From contig NZ_LT840184.1 in NCBI RefSeq assembly GCF_900177425.1, forward strand, positions 2,992,996-3,056,995: DNA of 64,000 nt, in the 5' to 3' direction. Source of the DNA: Paenibacillus uliginis N3/975. GTDB taxonomy: Bacteria > Bacillota > Bacilli > Paenibacillales > Paenibacillaceae. Under the pieces are notes generated by a model that saw nothing but the letters and a program-made list of their open reading frames with translations, was not told where the DNA came from and did no database searches. The position numbers and the translations under genes are program-made. How positions within the stretch are numbered: the stretch's first letter is position 1; each line of letters starts with the position of its first letter. Shown in pieces: positions 53,764-61,855 of the stretch.

Positions 53764-53911
53764 TAGAGGAAATTTCTATTATCATAAATATCCTCTTCAT
53801 GGGGAGATTGAAATGTACAACTCCAAGGGGAAACATGTGGGAGTGCTCACACCGGGAGGAGATCCGCACCCAGTTAAAGGGAGAGTGAAAGGCCGAATAA
53901 TAAAACTGTAG
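53702..53911 (+). CDS. Colicin-E3-like RNase domain fragment
   Basis: The frame from about 53750 reads YTDNRGNFYYHKYPLHGEIE, continuing MYNSKGKHVGVLTPGG and ending KGRVKGRIIKL. This matches the catalytic end of colicin E3-type ribosomal RNases (HGELE..Y...G.HLG...P..G pattern). The equivalents of His513 and Glu517 are present (HGEIE), but Asp510 is replaced by Tyr. No good start codon is visible; the frame begins with TTG inside the previous gene. Likely the 3' tip of a lost toxin gene. Confidence 0.5.
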   Translation: MGIPLKQILTIWKEERIYTDNRGNFYYHKYPLHGEIEMYNSKGKHVGVLTPGGDPHPVKGRVKGRIIKL

Positions 53912-54181
53912 CTTGTTGCAATAGAACCGGCGATAAGCCGATTCTATTTTGGTAGCCTCTGCAGAATGAACATGTAGGGAACCACTCTATAACAGATCTC
54001 CGAACGTAAAAAACCTTGGTCCCCTGACCAAAATGGAGCCGGTGTGCCTACCAACTCTATAAAACAAAAATAATCATTTTAATATGTAATAAAAAAATTT
54101 TCACGTTAGGCATAGAGGAGGGAAGCCGCCTTATATCGAGGGATATAATATAGCTACGGTGAAAAAAAGGAACAATGCTGA

Positions 54182-54367
54182 TTAGCGAATGTTCCCTGAA
54201 GAGTTATCACCTGTGTTTGGTGAGAATAGGTCCAAATAGATATCATCTTCACCTGCAGGATCGATGATCAAAGTATTCTTACCGAACAATGTTTTTATGA
54301 TGTGATCACGCTCAGAGACATCCATTTCTGATATCTCGGAAATTAGTTTAATTGCTTCTTTTCCCAT
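54182..54367 (-). CDS. Small acidic orphan protein
   Basis: A 61-residue protein: helical first half (MGKEAIKLISEISEMDVSER) and an acidic second half (IIDPAGEDDIYLDLFSPN). The start at 54367 has GGAGGAG nine bases upstream. Size, charge and position beside the colicin-like fragment would suit an immunity or regulatory protein, but this is speculative. Confidence 0.55.
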   Translation of the reverse strand: MGKEAIKLISEISEMDVSERDHIIKTLFGKNTLIIDPAGEDDIYLDLFSPNTGDNSSGNIR

Positions 54368-54594
54368 TTTAACTCCTCCAATTCGGTTCTTTACCATTAT
54401 TATAACAGGATTGGAACGTAGTCGTTACGTAGCTGATGGTGAATGACGCAAGCTTATTTCAGACAATGAATTGGCAAATCCCCATTGGTGATAAGCGTCC
54501 GTTCGCAACTACCGGCGAAAAGGTCGGCAAGAAAGTATTTATTACCCGCTGCGCAGACTGGTGCTCTAATCTATTTATTCTGTAAGCGACTCGA
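54368..54594. other. Short unexplained stretch
   Basis: About 225 bases without a supported gene; a frame reading GDKRPFATTGEKVGKK may be a coding remnant but is unrecognised. Confidence 0.3.
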
Positions 54595-54975
54595 TCAATA
54601 ATGAGCAGCTGTGATCTGATTTACCCAAAGCGCCTGCGTGCTTTCCGGAACTGTACTGTAATGTAGCGAGAATTTGCCCACGTTTTCAAAAACAACTAAA
54701 TCACCGTTGTACAGCTCAATTGTCCCAACAGGATAGCCTCCTGCTGTACGATAATTACCAAATAAACGACCGTTTCTGTGTAATTTAGCGGATACTTCGC
54801 GGCCTAAGAAGTTAATCTTCTCGGTAACTTGTTCTCCATTCTCATAGTAGTAAATGGTATCTTCGATAATACTAAACGCATTTCTTTCTCTCCAGAGTCT
54901 GCTAACCGGCTCCGGTAGGAGACCTGGCCCCATCTTTTGAATAGTAAGTGTTGCCGGTTTAGTGCTTTTATCCAT
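54595..54975 (-). CDS. Orphan 126-residue protein, intact member of a paralogous pair
   Basis: Beta-rich protein: EPVSRLWRERNAFSIIEDTI, YYYENGEQVTEKINFLGREV, RNGRLFGNYRTAGGYPVGTI and ELYNGDLVVFENVGKFSLHY. The same order recurs in a broken copy at 56642-57072. Function unknown. The paralog extends further upstream, so this copy may itself be shortened at its N terminus; no strong ribosome site precedes the ATG. Confidence 0.55.
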   Translation of the reverse strand: MDKSTKPATLTIQKMGPGLLPEPVSRLWRERNAFSIIEDTIYYYENGEQVTEKINFLGREVSAKLHRNGRLFGNYRTAGGYPVGTIELYNGDLVVFENVGKFSLHYSTVPESTQALWVNQITAAHY

Positions 54976-55223
54976 ACCGTAACGCTCTTTTAGAGTGATA
55001 ATTCATTTTCCCAATTTGTTTTGATTAATCTTATATCCAACATTTTATGAGAATATCTGGGTTCACAAAATCTAGTATTCTTGCAATCGATATTACGGAG
55101 TTTTAAGTAAGGTTGAAAAAAAGTTGAGAAATTGTTCCATTTGTTGTTGGGTAGTGTTATACTATATTTAGGCAAAAAATATAATACTTTGAATTTCTGG
55201 TGAACTTGAGGTGGAAAACAGCT

Positions 55224-55439
55224 ATGAAAAATAGAAACATAACAGGTATTGTATTGGCCGTAATTTATTGTTTGGTCCTTTTTGAGATTTTAATTAATAG
55301 ACCCCCTGGTGAAGCTAATCCGCCTTGGGTATACGCAATGTTTCCACTAGGAGCTGTTGCAATTACCTCTCTCTTTGATTATGTGATCAAGTTCGATTTC
55401 TTCAAAAAAAAGAAAAAGAACAAAAAAAGGAAAGAATGA
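55224..55439 (+). CDS. Small membrane protein with Lys-rich tail
   Basis: A 71-residue protein with two hydrophobic segments (about 7-25 and 37-55) and a terminal FFKKKKKNKKRK tail. GAGGTGG lies eight bases before the ATG at 55224. It lies 13 bases upstream of a secreted glycine-rich protein, a layout often seen for immunity protein plus bacteriocin. No family recognised. Confidence 0.6.
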   Translation: MKNRNITGIVLAVIYCLVLFEILINRPPGEANPPWVYAMFPLGAVAITSLFDYVIKFDFFKKKKKNKKRKE

Positions 55440-55452
55440 ATGGAGGATAAAA

Positions 55453-56184
55453 ATGATAGAATCAAAAATTGCTAAAACATTTTTTGCAGGAGTTCTGCTC
55501 TCTACATCTATTTCAATTCCAGCCTTCGCTCAGGATCAGGGAAATTTACCATCTTCTTTACCAGTATCACAAATGGATCAAGCTAAAAGCCTTTCAGACT
55601 TAGTTGAAAGCACAACCAGTAATTCTGTCACTTTTACAGATGGTTCTACATTATTTGCATACGACAATCACTATATTGCAACAGATACAAATGGAAAAGA
55701 AGAGCTCAAAATCACAAATGTTGATGATAATAAAGTAAAGATTGAAAACCTGCAAACCGGCGAAGTGAATTATTCAATTAAAGAAGTTAAACCCATTCAA
55801 GAAGATCTCAGTTCTTCTCCACAATTATTTGCAGCTGGTTTTGAATATAAAGGAGCGGTAGAAAATTCGACTGAAATATTATATACCACTGCCTCTGCAA
55901 TAGCAGGTGTACTCGCTTCCTTTATAGGCGGACCTGTAGGTGGAAAAGTAGCAGGAATACTTGTAAGCGTTGGCAGTTATTATCTTTCTATGAATGCACC
56001 AAGAGCCTATTGGATAACAAAAACATACACTAAAGAAGATAGGCAAAGTAGTTCATATGCGACTTTAACCATTAGGAGAGACCACCACTATTATAAATAT
56101 CATGATTTTACTTCATTTATTAATACTGCTTCGACAATTCAGGTTTGCCAACCTTATGGTTGTGGTCCAGTCGAAGATTATTGA
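55453..56184 (+). CDS. Secreted glycine-rich protein, candidate large bacteriocin
   Basis: A 243-residue exported protein with signal peptide (AKTFFAGVLLSTSISIPAFA, cleavage after AFA). A polar middle is followed by a long hydrophobic, Gly/Ala-rich helix pair (about 143-178: TTASAIAGVLASFIGGPVGG), then a Tyr/His-rich tail ending with a Cys pair (CQPYGCGP). This resembles secreted membrane-active bacteriocins, but no family name is certain. GGAGG lies eight bases before the ATG, and it forms an operon with the preceding membrane protein. A terminator follows. Confidence 0.6.
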   Translation: MIESKIAKTFFAGVLLSTSISIPAFAQDQGNLPSSLPVSQMDQAKSLSDLVESTTSNSVTFTDGSTLFAYDNHYIATDTNGKEELKITNVDDNKVKIENLQTGEVNYSIKEVKPIQEDLSSSPQLFAAGFEYKGAVENSTEILYTTASAIAGVLASFIGGPVGGKVAGILVSVGSYYLSMNAPRAYWITKTYTKEDRQSSSYATLTIRRDHHYYKYHDFTSFINTASTIQVCQPYGCGPVEDY

Positions 56185-56198
56185 TCTGGTAGAAACAA

Positions 56199-56230
56199 AA
56201 AATACCGCCAATTGGCGGTATTTTTGTTTC
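56199..56230 (+). terminator. Terminator of the bacteriocin-like operon
   Basis: AAATACCGCC-AATT-GGCGGTATTT followed by TTGTTTC. Confidence 0.9.
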
Positions 56231-56259
56231 TATTTAAAGGCTCAATACCAAAGTTTCAT

Positions 56260-56571
56260 TCATTTCTCACTAATTTCTATAAATTTTCTCTGACGACACA
56301 CATCTGAATCCAGGTTATCGCCAAAATGAGCTTTGATGATTTCATTGACGAAAGCTCCTCTGTTCCTTCTGGAATCGTTACTGCCTTCCCGGATAAAGAA
56401 ATGCATTTCTGGATATGTCACAAAAGACTCATCCTCTTCACCGATAAATTCAAGTCACACGCCCGTATCTTCGATTTCCTCCGCGTTGGCCCACAGTCTA
56501 TCATCGCCGGCAAACTTCCAGAAAAAAGTGACACGTTCACCTAATTCAAAATGATAGTTCTCAAATCCCAT
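56260..56571 (-). pseudogene. 103-codon orphan gene with one internal TGA
   Basis: On the minus strand AAAGGAG precedes ATG at 56571 and the frame reads MGFENYHFELGERVTFFWKF, then AGDDRLWANAEEIEDTGV, TGA (56455-56457), LEFIGEEDESFVTYPEMHFF and on to a stop at 56260. One nonsense codon at position 39 is the only defect. The product is acidic and unrecognised, immunity-like in size. Confidence 0.55.
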
Positions 56572-56641
56572 TCTATAAGCACGCTCCTTTAGTTGGTAGA
56601 AATCCACATCGATAACCGATCAAGTGAGCTTTATGATTTTT

Positions 56642-57072
56642 TTATTTTTGGCCAGTAATGTAGTGGAATGTTCCTCTGCATTCAAAAACAACCAAGTCCC
56701 CTTGGTACAGTTCAATTGTCCCAACAGGATAGCCTCCTGCTGTACGATAATCACCAAATAAACGGCCGTTTCTGTGTATTATAGCGGATACTTCGTGGCC
56801 TAAGAAGTTAATCTTCTCGGAAACTCGTTCTCCATTCTCATAATAGGTAATGCTTTCTTCTATAATAGTAAACGCAATTCTTTCTCTTCACAGTCTACTA
56901 ACCGGCTCCGGTAGGAACCTAGACTTAGCTTCTGAATCGTAAGATTTGCTGGTTTAGAGATTTTATCAAGTGGCACACTCAAAGTGCGGCCACCTTGTTC
57001 GGGGTATTCATGAAACATTACGGTAAGTAAGTCATCCTCCGGATCCTGAATTGTTAAGAAGGAAGGGCGCAT
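56642..57072 (-). pseudogene. Broken paralog of the 54595-54975 gene
   Basis: Reads MRPSFLTIQDPEDDLLTVMF, then ISKPANLTIQKLSLG, a one-base deletion, PEPVSRL, TGA in place of a Trp codon, RERIAFTIIEESITYYENGE, INFLGHEVSAIIHRNGRLFG and DYRTAGGYPVGTIELYQGDL to 56642. Clearly homologous to the intact copy 2 kb away but with two disruptions. Confidence 0.75.
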
Positions 57073-57405
57073 TTCATTGATAAAAAAAGTAATGATGAAG
57101 TAAAGGTGAATCTTTTGTAAATGTATAAGTGATGTAAATAAATATGATAAGAAGTATCTCGAAATAGGAAATGAGGCTCTTAGAATCAACTCGTCATCTT
57201 CTCTATACAGAAGATGACGAGTATCCAATATATGTAATGGAGCAGAATCACATATGATGAGGCCCTAACGCTGGGAATACTTGTCATCTTCTATGCTGCA
57301 CAAATCAAAATCAGTGATGGTGCGACAACGTAGTCTCAATATTTGGAAAATATTACTGACCGAAAAAGCATGCTTTTCTGAACACTCAAGAATGTGCTTG
57401 TTATA
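57073..57405. other. AT-rich stretch without a gene
   Basis: No supported gene. It separates the broken paralog from the recombinase leader. Confidence 0.4.
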
Positions 57406-57471
57406 CTGTTTCAAAAAGTGGTATCATATATTTATGAACATTCCATAAAAAGAACATACATTTTGAAACAG
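57406..57471. promoter_or_regulatory. Inverted repeat upstream of serine recombinase
   Basis: CTGTTTCAAAA (57406-57416) and TTTTGAAACAG (57461-57471), perfect, 44-base spacing. Could be the recombinase's own binding (res-like) site and operator. Confidence 0.55.
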
Positions 57472-57491
57472 ATTAAAGGAGTATTCTTGCT

Positions 57492-58100
57492 ATGAAGATT
57501 GCTTATGGTCGAGTATCAGCCAAAGATCAAAATCCGGAACGACAGCTCGTCAAGTTCCGGGAGCTGGGCGTTGAGGATCGCTTTATTTTTGTGGACAAGC
57601 AGAGCGGCAAAGATTTTGAGCGGCCGCGTTATCAGGCCATGCGTCTGATGATACGAGAAGGCGACCTGATTTATTTGGACGCATTGGACCGATTGGGCCG
57701 GGACTACGACGGAATCATTAGCGAATGGAAGTATATCACGCGGGAGATCGGGGCGGACATTGTATGCCTGGATAACGAAACGTTATTCGACTCTCGGAAA
57801 TTCAAAACGATGGGCGATTTGGGGAAATTGCTGGAAGATCAGTTTTTAAGTATGCTTGCCTATGTGGCCGAGCAGGAGCGTAAGAAAAATCGGCAGCGGC
57901 AGGCAGAAGGGATCGAGGTTGCAAAGGCAAGCGGTGTTACATTTGGTCGGCCCCGGCATGACATTGACGAAACATTTATTCAGTTCTACAAAGAATGGAA
58001 AGGTGGGCATATTACAGCAACGGCGGCTATGCAGAAAGTCGGTATGAAGAGAACTACATTCTATCGCCGTGTTAAGGAATATGAAGAGGAACAGCTTTGA
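57492..58100 (+). CDS. Serine recombinase (resolvase/invertase type)
   Basis: A 202-residue small serine recombinase. The catalytic serine is S9 in AYGRVSAKDQNPERQL; LDRLGRDYDGI holds the conserved Arg pair; the E helix and C-terminal helix-turn-helix (TATAAMQKVGMKRTTFYRRV) complete the family layout after the GRP linker. It catalyses site-specific DNA inversion or resolution. AAAGGAG lies nine bases before the ATG. A perfect inverted repeat lies directly upstream. It may have moved the neighbouring orphan genes. Confidence 0.92.
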   Translation: MKIAYGRVSAKDQNPERQLVKFRELGVEDRFIFVDKQSGKDFERPRYQAMRLMIREGDLIYLDALDRLGRDYDGIISEWKYITREIGADIVCLDNETLFDSRKFKTMGDLGKLLEDQFLSMLAYVAEQERKKNRQRQAEGIEVAKASGVTFGRPRHDIDETFIQFYKEWKGGHITATAAMQKVGMKRTTFYRRVKEYEEEQL

Positions 58101-58206
58101 ATTTTACCCGGAGACAGATTGTTGTACCTAAAAAATAAATTGTCTGTAGGTTAGGAATGGAGTTGTTCAGCTGGCTAGCACAACATAATGAATAGGACGG
58201 TGTATC

Positions 58207-58425
58207 ATGTTACTTACTGATTTACAGAAGAAAACAATAGAGCAGATGAATACTGGAGATGACACTACCTTAGGGGGGCCAGCAGTAGGGGAAAACATAA
58301 GATACGAGATTCGTAGATTGACCGATCATGAATATAAAGTTTGTATATTTGATCGTATGGTCCGTTTGGATGAGGATTACTTTCAGACGACCAGTCAAGT
58401 AATTGCTTATATTGAAACATATTGA
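58207..58425 (+). CDS. Orphan 72-residue protein
   Basis: Small acidic protein: MLLTDLQKKTIEQMNTGDDT, then IRYEIRRLTDHEYKVCIFDR. AGGACGG lies seven bases before the ATG. The next gene starts just after its stop, so the small genes from here to 59.9 kb look like an operon-like row. Unrecognised. Confidence 0.55.
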   Translation: MLLTDLQKKTIEQMNTGDDTTLGGPAVGENIRYEIRRLTDHEYKVCIFDRMVRLDEDYFQTTSQVIAYIETY

Positions 58426-58442
58426 ATAAGGAGAATGCCATT

Positions 58443-58691
58443 ATGCAGGAGTTAAGACATCCACACTTGGAAAGAAGCGAATTTTATATTGTAACAGTAG
58501 AAGAACCCAAAATAGGAGACATATTTTCTTCCCAAAATGGCTTTTGGGAAATCAAGATTATCTCTAGTACAGGCTTATTGTACCGATCTTCTAATTCACC
58601 GTATCAATCCATGGGGGAGGCTGTTCGAAAGAGATGCTTAACCAACGTGGACGATTCACCATATCAAAAAGGGAAGACCCCGTTTAATTGA
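58443..58691 (+). CDS. Orphan 82-residue protein
   Basis: Starts at ATG 58443 with AAGGAG nine bases upstream; an in-frame TTG at 58422 overlaps the previous stop. Product reads EFYIVTVEEPKIGDIFSSQN then a WEIKIISSTGLLYRSS strand pair. Unrecognised. Confidence 0.55.
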   Translation: MQELRHPHLERSEFYIVTVEEPKIGDIFSSQNGFWEIKIISSTGLLYRSSNSPYQSMGEAVRKRCLTNVDDSPYQKGKTPFN

Positions 58692-58751
58692 GGATTAAGT
58701 TAGATATTAAAATCCCAATAATCTTCAATGAATAAGGAGCGTGCATTGTTT

Positions 58752-59201
58752 ATGGGCAAAACAAAAAAAGAAACTAAATGGTTTGAAAATAAAAAGGACA
58801 TTCCAGGTATTGTTACCCAATTGAAAAAGCATTATTACAGCTACAAAGGTATTAGTGGGTTTTATAGCCCATATCCATTTGAAGTCAATTATGAAAAGCT
58901 GCTTGAGGTATCCCAAGGCAATCAAAAGCTTGTCGATGTAGTGAAGAAATATATATTCGAATGTTATTTCGACAAGGAAGGAAATCCAAAAGAGTTTGGG
59001 GGAGCTTACCGAATTGGTGTCTACTATTCCCCAAAAAGTGAAGATGCGCTTCCAGATCCAAATGCTAAAGACTGGATACATGTAGTGTTTGATCATAATA
59101 TTACCGTTCATATGATTGCTGGACCGATCGGACACGATTATGTGATAGATAATTTGGGTATGAATAAATCGTTTTTATATAGCATGTCAAAGATGCTCTA
59201 A
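58752..59201 (+). CDS. Orphan 149-residue protein
   Basis: Mixed alpha/beta, with GFYSPYPFEVNYEKLLEVSQ, RIGVYYSPKSEDALPDPN and HVVFDHNITVHMIAGPIGHD. The last resembles a short metal-binding stretch by its His content, but this is not enough for a family call. Start is uncertain: AAGGAG lies 12 bases before the ATG at 58752 and six before an in-frame TTG at 58746. Confidence 0.55.
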   Translation: MGKTKKETKWFENKKDIPGIVTQLKKHYYSYKGISGFYSPYPFEVNYEKLLEVSQGNQKLVDVVKKYIFECYFDKEGNPKEFGGAYRIGVYYSPKSEDALPDPNAKDWIHVVFDHNITVHMIAGPIGHDYVIDNLGMNKSFLYSMSKML

Positions 59202-59249
59202 TATGCATCAAAATGAATAAAGAGGTTTTAAAGGAGGAGCAAAACTCTA

Positions 59250-59675
59250 ATGTTCGGGAGAACTAAGGTTGATAAAGAAACAGAAAAACGCTTGTCGGAT
59301 CTGCGCAGTCATATTAGTAAAATGGATGCTGGAAAACGGATATTACTGACTGATGGTCGCGTTGGAGTTTTCAAAGGCTATAATGGCGGAATGTTTTCGG
59401 GTGATACTTTTTCTATAGAAGAACATGGAGAAATTCAGGAAGTTCCTCTTGAATTATATGAGTGTGTACTGGTTGAAGACTCCAATCTTAAATGTCCATT
59501 GTGCAAGGGAAATCGCATCATGAATGACTGTCTCAGAAACCCTGACGGAACTTCTTCTGCATTTAGAGAGAATATTACTTCTAATATGGAATTGATGCCA
59601 ACCTTTAATTCGAGAAGAATAATTCTCCGTGCTTGTCGTGACTGTGGGTATATAATGCCTTTCGTACGTATTTAA
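59250..59675 (+). CDS. Small protein with zinc-ribbon-like cysteines
   Basis: A 141-residue protein. Residues about 1-75 are charged and beta-rich; the C-terminal half has CPLCKGNRIMNDC and CRDCGYIMPF, two Cys pairs about 45 residues apart that suit a zinc ribbon. AAAGGAGGAG lies ten bases before the ATG. It follows 48 bases after the preceding orphan gene. Unrecognised. Confidence 0.6.
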   Translation: MFGRTKVDKETEKRLSDLRSHISKMDAGKRILLTDGRVGVFKGYNGGMFSGDTFSIEEHGEIQEVPLELYECVLVEDSNLKCPLCKGNRIMNDCLRNPDGTSSAFRENITSNMELMPTFNSRRIILRACRDCGYIMPFVRI

Positions 59676-59729
59676 GACTTGCGGCAGTTAGTAAGTTACA
59701 TACTGAATATAAGGTAGTGAGGTAGAGTT

Positions 59730-59888
59730 ATGTCCTATGAAAATCAAATAACAGAAATGGAGATAAGGGTCGCAGCGATAGGCGGCAGGGCACTTACGAA
59801 TGAAGAAATAAACATCATCGGCTGGCTTGAAAATGCAAAGCAAGATACGGAAGTTATCGAAGCCGCAATTATATCAATTTTCAGTTAA
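59730..59888 (+). CDS. 52-residue protein, DnaD/DnaB_2-like fragment
   Basis: Reads MSYENQITEMEIRVAAIGGR, then ALTNEEINIIGWLENAKQDT, EVIEAAIISIFS. The ALTNEEINIIGWLE...EVIEAAI pattern recalls the helical DnaD/DnaB_2 domain of replication-initiation proteins. GAGGTAGAG lies upstream of the ATG. It could be a short relative or a truncated phage-type DnaD gene. Confidence 0.4.
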   Translation: MSYENQITEMEIRVAAIGGRALTNEEINIIGWLENAKQDTEVIEAAIISIFS

Positions 59889-59913
59889 TTTAACCAACTT
59901 AAGTAATTGAGCT

Positions 59914-60024
59914 GTGAAAAAGATAAAATATAATGCAAGTGATCTTGCTCAAGTTAAAGATTATTCAGAAATCCCTATAATCGAAGGCAAATTGAAGCCA
60001 AGTAAACTCCGTAATATTTTATGA
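59914..60024 (+). pseudogene. Short frame, probable remnant
   Basis: A 36-codon GTG frame reading VKKIKYNASDLAQVKDYSEI and ending LKPSKLRNIL. No ribosome site and no family; likely a gene stub. The rest of 59889-60214 shows nothing. Confidence 0.25.
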
Positions 60025-60214
60025 AGTAAATTACTTACTATGATGATGGGAATATAAACGTAACCATTTTGTAGTGAGGAAAAGTCATTTCTTGACTTGC
60101 TAAAAATCGTCCATTTCTACGCGACAGATTTTATTGTGTCAGCAACTTTTTTAAGATATAAGCGTTACTATTGTAGTATTAAAATTTACAATAAGTGGGT
60201 ACGTCGAGCTGGAA

Positions 60215-60955
60215 ATGCAATGGGAAGACGGCCGTATCACTCATATTGAGACGCTACTTAAGGACGGAGTGACTTACGGAAGTTTATTCTCGGGCAGCGA
60301 AGCAGGTCTGCTTTGGGAGATGGAGAATGACAATATGGCGGTTCTGAGGAGGAATGAGAAGCGCATTGTTGTCCACATGGGAAGCAGAATTGCCGAAGTA
60401 GATGGTCGAGAAGTGGATATGGGTAGTGAACCTGTGCGGTATATTAGTCACCTTTATGTGCCGATTAGATTCCTCGCATCTGTTTTGGACGGGGAAGTGG
60501 CCAATCGGGATACGAAGACGGGAAAGGTAACTGTGACTGGACTCAACAATTATACTGATGCTTTTTATGGCAGCATGATGGGATACAGCTATATGATTCG
60601 CGCAGCAAAAGGAGATCTTGAGATTACTGGTGCTTATACGGGACAAAAGACCACGATTCCGCTAGGCATAAAAGACATTAATGTGAATACTCATGATCTC
60701 ACCTTAAACTTTAAGTGGACTCCCAAGAATTTACTTATTGTAACAATTGAATATTCTAATCGAAAGACTGGAGACTACGATCTGTATGCGTTGGTATTCA
60801 AGAATCAAGGGATGATTCGCAAATCCGTAGCTCACGGGTTAATGGAGCAGCATGAAATCTTAAAGTCGGACGGCACAATTCAACTCATTGATGACAAAAA
60901 TATACGTATTATTGATGATGGAAGCGGGGATGTACTTGAAGTGATTACTCGGTAA
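60215..60955 (+). CDS. Stalk-domain protein lacking its signal peptide
   Basis: About 246 residues with a copper-amine-oxidase-like stalk unit (HMGSRIAEVDGREVDMG, then SHLYVPIRFLASVLDGEV), as in the protein at 51.0-52.1 kb, followed by an unrecognised beta-rich region. No signal peptide and no ribosome site; the frame is open upstream to about 60190 without a better start. It is probably an N-terminally truncated secreted protein. Confidence 0.6.
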   Translation: MQWEDGRITHIETLLKDGVTYGSLFSGSEAGLLWEMENDNMAVLRRNEKRIVVHMGSRIAEVDGREVDMGSEPVRYISHLYVPIRFLASVLDGEVANRDTKTGKVTVTGLNNYTDAFYGSMMGYSYMIRAAKGDLEITGAYTGQKTTIPLGIKDINVNTHDLTLNFKWTPKNLLIVTIEYSNRKTGDYDLYALVFKNQGMIRKSVAHGLMEQHEILKSDGTIQLIDDKNIRIIDDGSGDVLEVITR

Positions 60956-61200
60956 CTATGTATGTGACATCCCCGATGGTTTGTTGGGAAGGGATTAAAA
61001 AGGCCTAGTAATCGAAATTGGTAGACTGATGCATCAGGAAAACTTTCAGGATTTTTACAGTTGTAAAACCTCCTGTAAAATTAACTAAAGATCAAGCATA
61101 GCACTTAGAACAAGCTATAAATGATGCGCATAACTGTATGGTGTGGCCGTTAATGTCAAAGTTGTTAAATAGAGAAGAGGAATTTAGAATCTAATCGGCA

Positions 61201-61264
61201 AAGTATATAAGTTCTTGTCGTAAATCAATGACACAAGAACATGGATACTTGGCCGATTAGAGGA
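61201..61264. repeat. Module A repeat, copy 10 (right half only)
   Basis: AAGTATATAAGTTCTTGTC with GACACAAGAACATGGATACTT (an imperfect arm) and GGCCGATTAGAGGAG; the start and terminator are missing. The rest of 60956-61298 holds no gene. Confidence 0.7.
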
Positions 61265-61298
61265 GTTTAGTGAGGTTGCAAAAACAATTTAAAAATAG

Positions 61299-61328
61299 TT
61301 GACACCCTCTGCTACTCGGTGTTACGAT
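61299..61328 (+). promoter_or_regulatory. Promoter of padR operon
   Basis: TTGACA (61299-61304), 18-base spacer, TACGAT (61323-61328). Confidence 0.6.
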
Positions 61329-61346
61329 GTACGTGTAATAAGTAAT

Positions 61347-61380
61347 ACTTAATAGCCTTTGATCCCAAAAGCTATTAAGT
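61347..61380 (+). promoter_or_regulatory. Hairpin in padR leader
   Basis: ACTTAATAGC (61347-61356) pairs perfectly with GCTATTAAGT (61371-61380). No T run follows; possible operator or leader structure. Confidence 0.5.
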
Positions 61381-61392
61381 AAAAATTTCCCT

Positions 61393-61430
61393 TGGTACTA
61401 TGTTGTACTGAATATAAGTCAGACTAATTA
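61393..61430. promoter_or_regulatory. Candidate PadR operator, site 1
   Basis: GGTACTATGTTGTACTGA followed by AGTCAGACTAA. The same spaced motif recurs at 62277-62314 before the ABC genes. Confidence 0.6.
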
Positions 61431-61461
61431 GAGGAGGGACGAAATAGAGGAGGCTCTGAAC

Positions 61462-61782
61462 ATGGAAAATTTAACTGAAATGCTGAAGGGTTCGCTGGAA
61501 GGCTGCGTACTGGAAATCATCAGCCGCCATGAAACCTATGGCTACGAGATTACCCGCCGACTGAACGAGCTAGGGTTTACCGAAGTCGTCGAAGGGACGG
61601 TCTACACCATCCTCGTGCGATTAGAAAAGAAAAAACTGGTGAACATCGAAAAGAAACCGTCAGATATGGGGCCGCCCCGCAAATTTTACTCACTTAATGA
61701 GGCTGGCCGCCAGGAACTTGAATTGTTTTGGAAAAAATGGGATTTTGTATCATCAAAAATCAACGTCTTGAAGTCAATCTAG
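61462..61782 (+). CDS. PadR-family transcriptional repressor
   Basis: A 106-residue PadR regulator: winged helix at about 10-75 (LEIISRHETYGYEITRRL, then VVEGTVYTILVRLEKKKLV), with the PPRKFYSLNEAGRQEL wing and dimer helix. PadR proteins of this type repress adjacent drug-export genes and are released by a ligand. It is followed by DUF1048 and an ABC exporter, a recurrent gene set. TCTGAAC precedes the start; a GAGGAGG lies further up, so the start is moderately sure. Confidence 0.92.
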   Translation: MENLTEMLKGSLEGCVLEIISRHETYGYEITRRLNELGFTEVVEGTVYTILVRLEKKKLVNIEKKPSDMGPPRKFYSLNEAGRQELELFWKKWDFVSSKINVLKSI

Positions 61783-61855
61783 CTTCACAAGATATTCCGC
61801 ACCGATATTTTTGGAGTGTCTTGTTCAGCTTTATAATAAAAGGAGGAAAAATAAC

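Noticed and set aside
56260..57072. TGA recoded as Trp or selenocysteine
   Set aside because: Other genes here use TGG for Trp and TGA as stop, and no SECIS-like stem was recognised; recent nonsense mutations are simpler.
8829..61264. Module A and B copies as a CRISPR array
   Set aside because: Copies are kilobases apart with no regular spacers and no cas genes.
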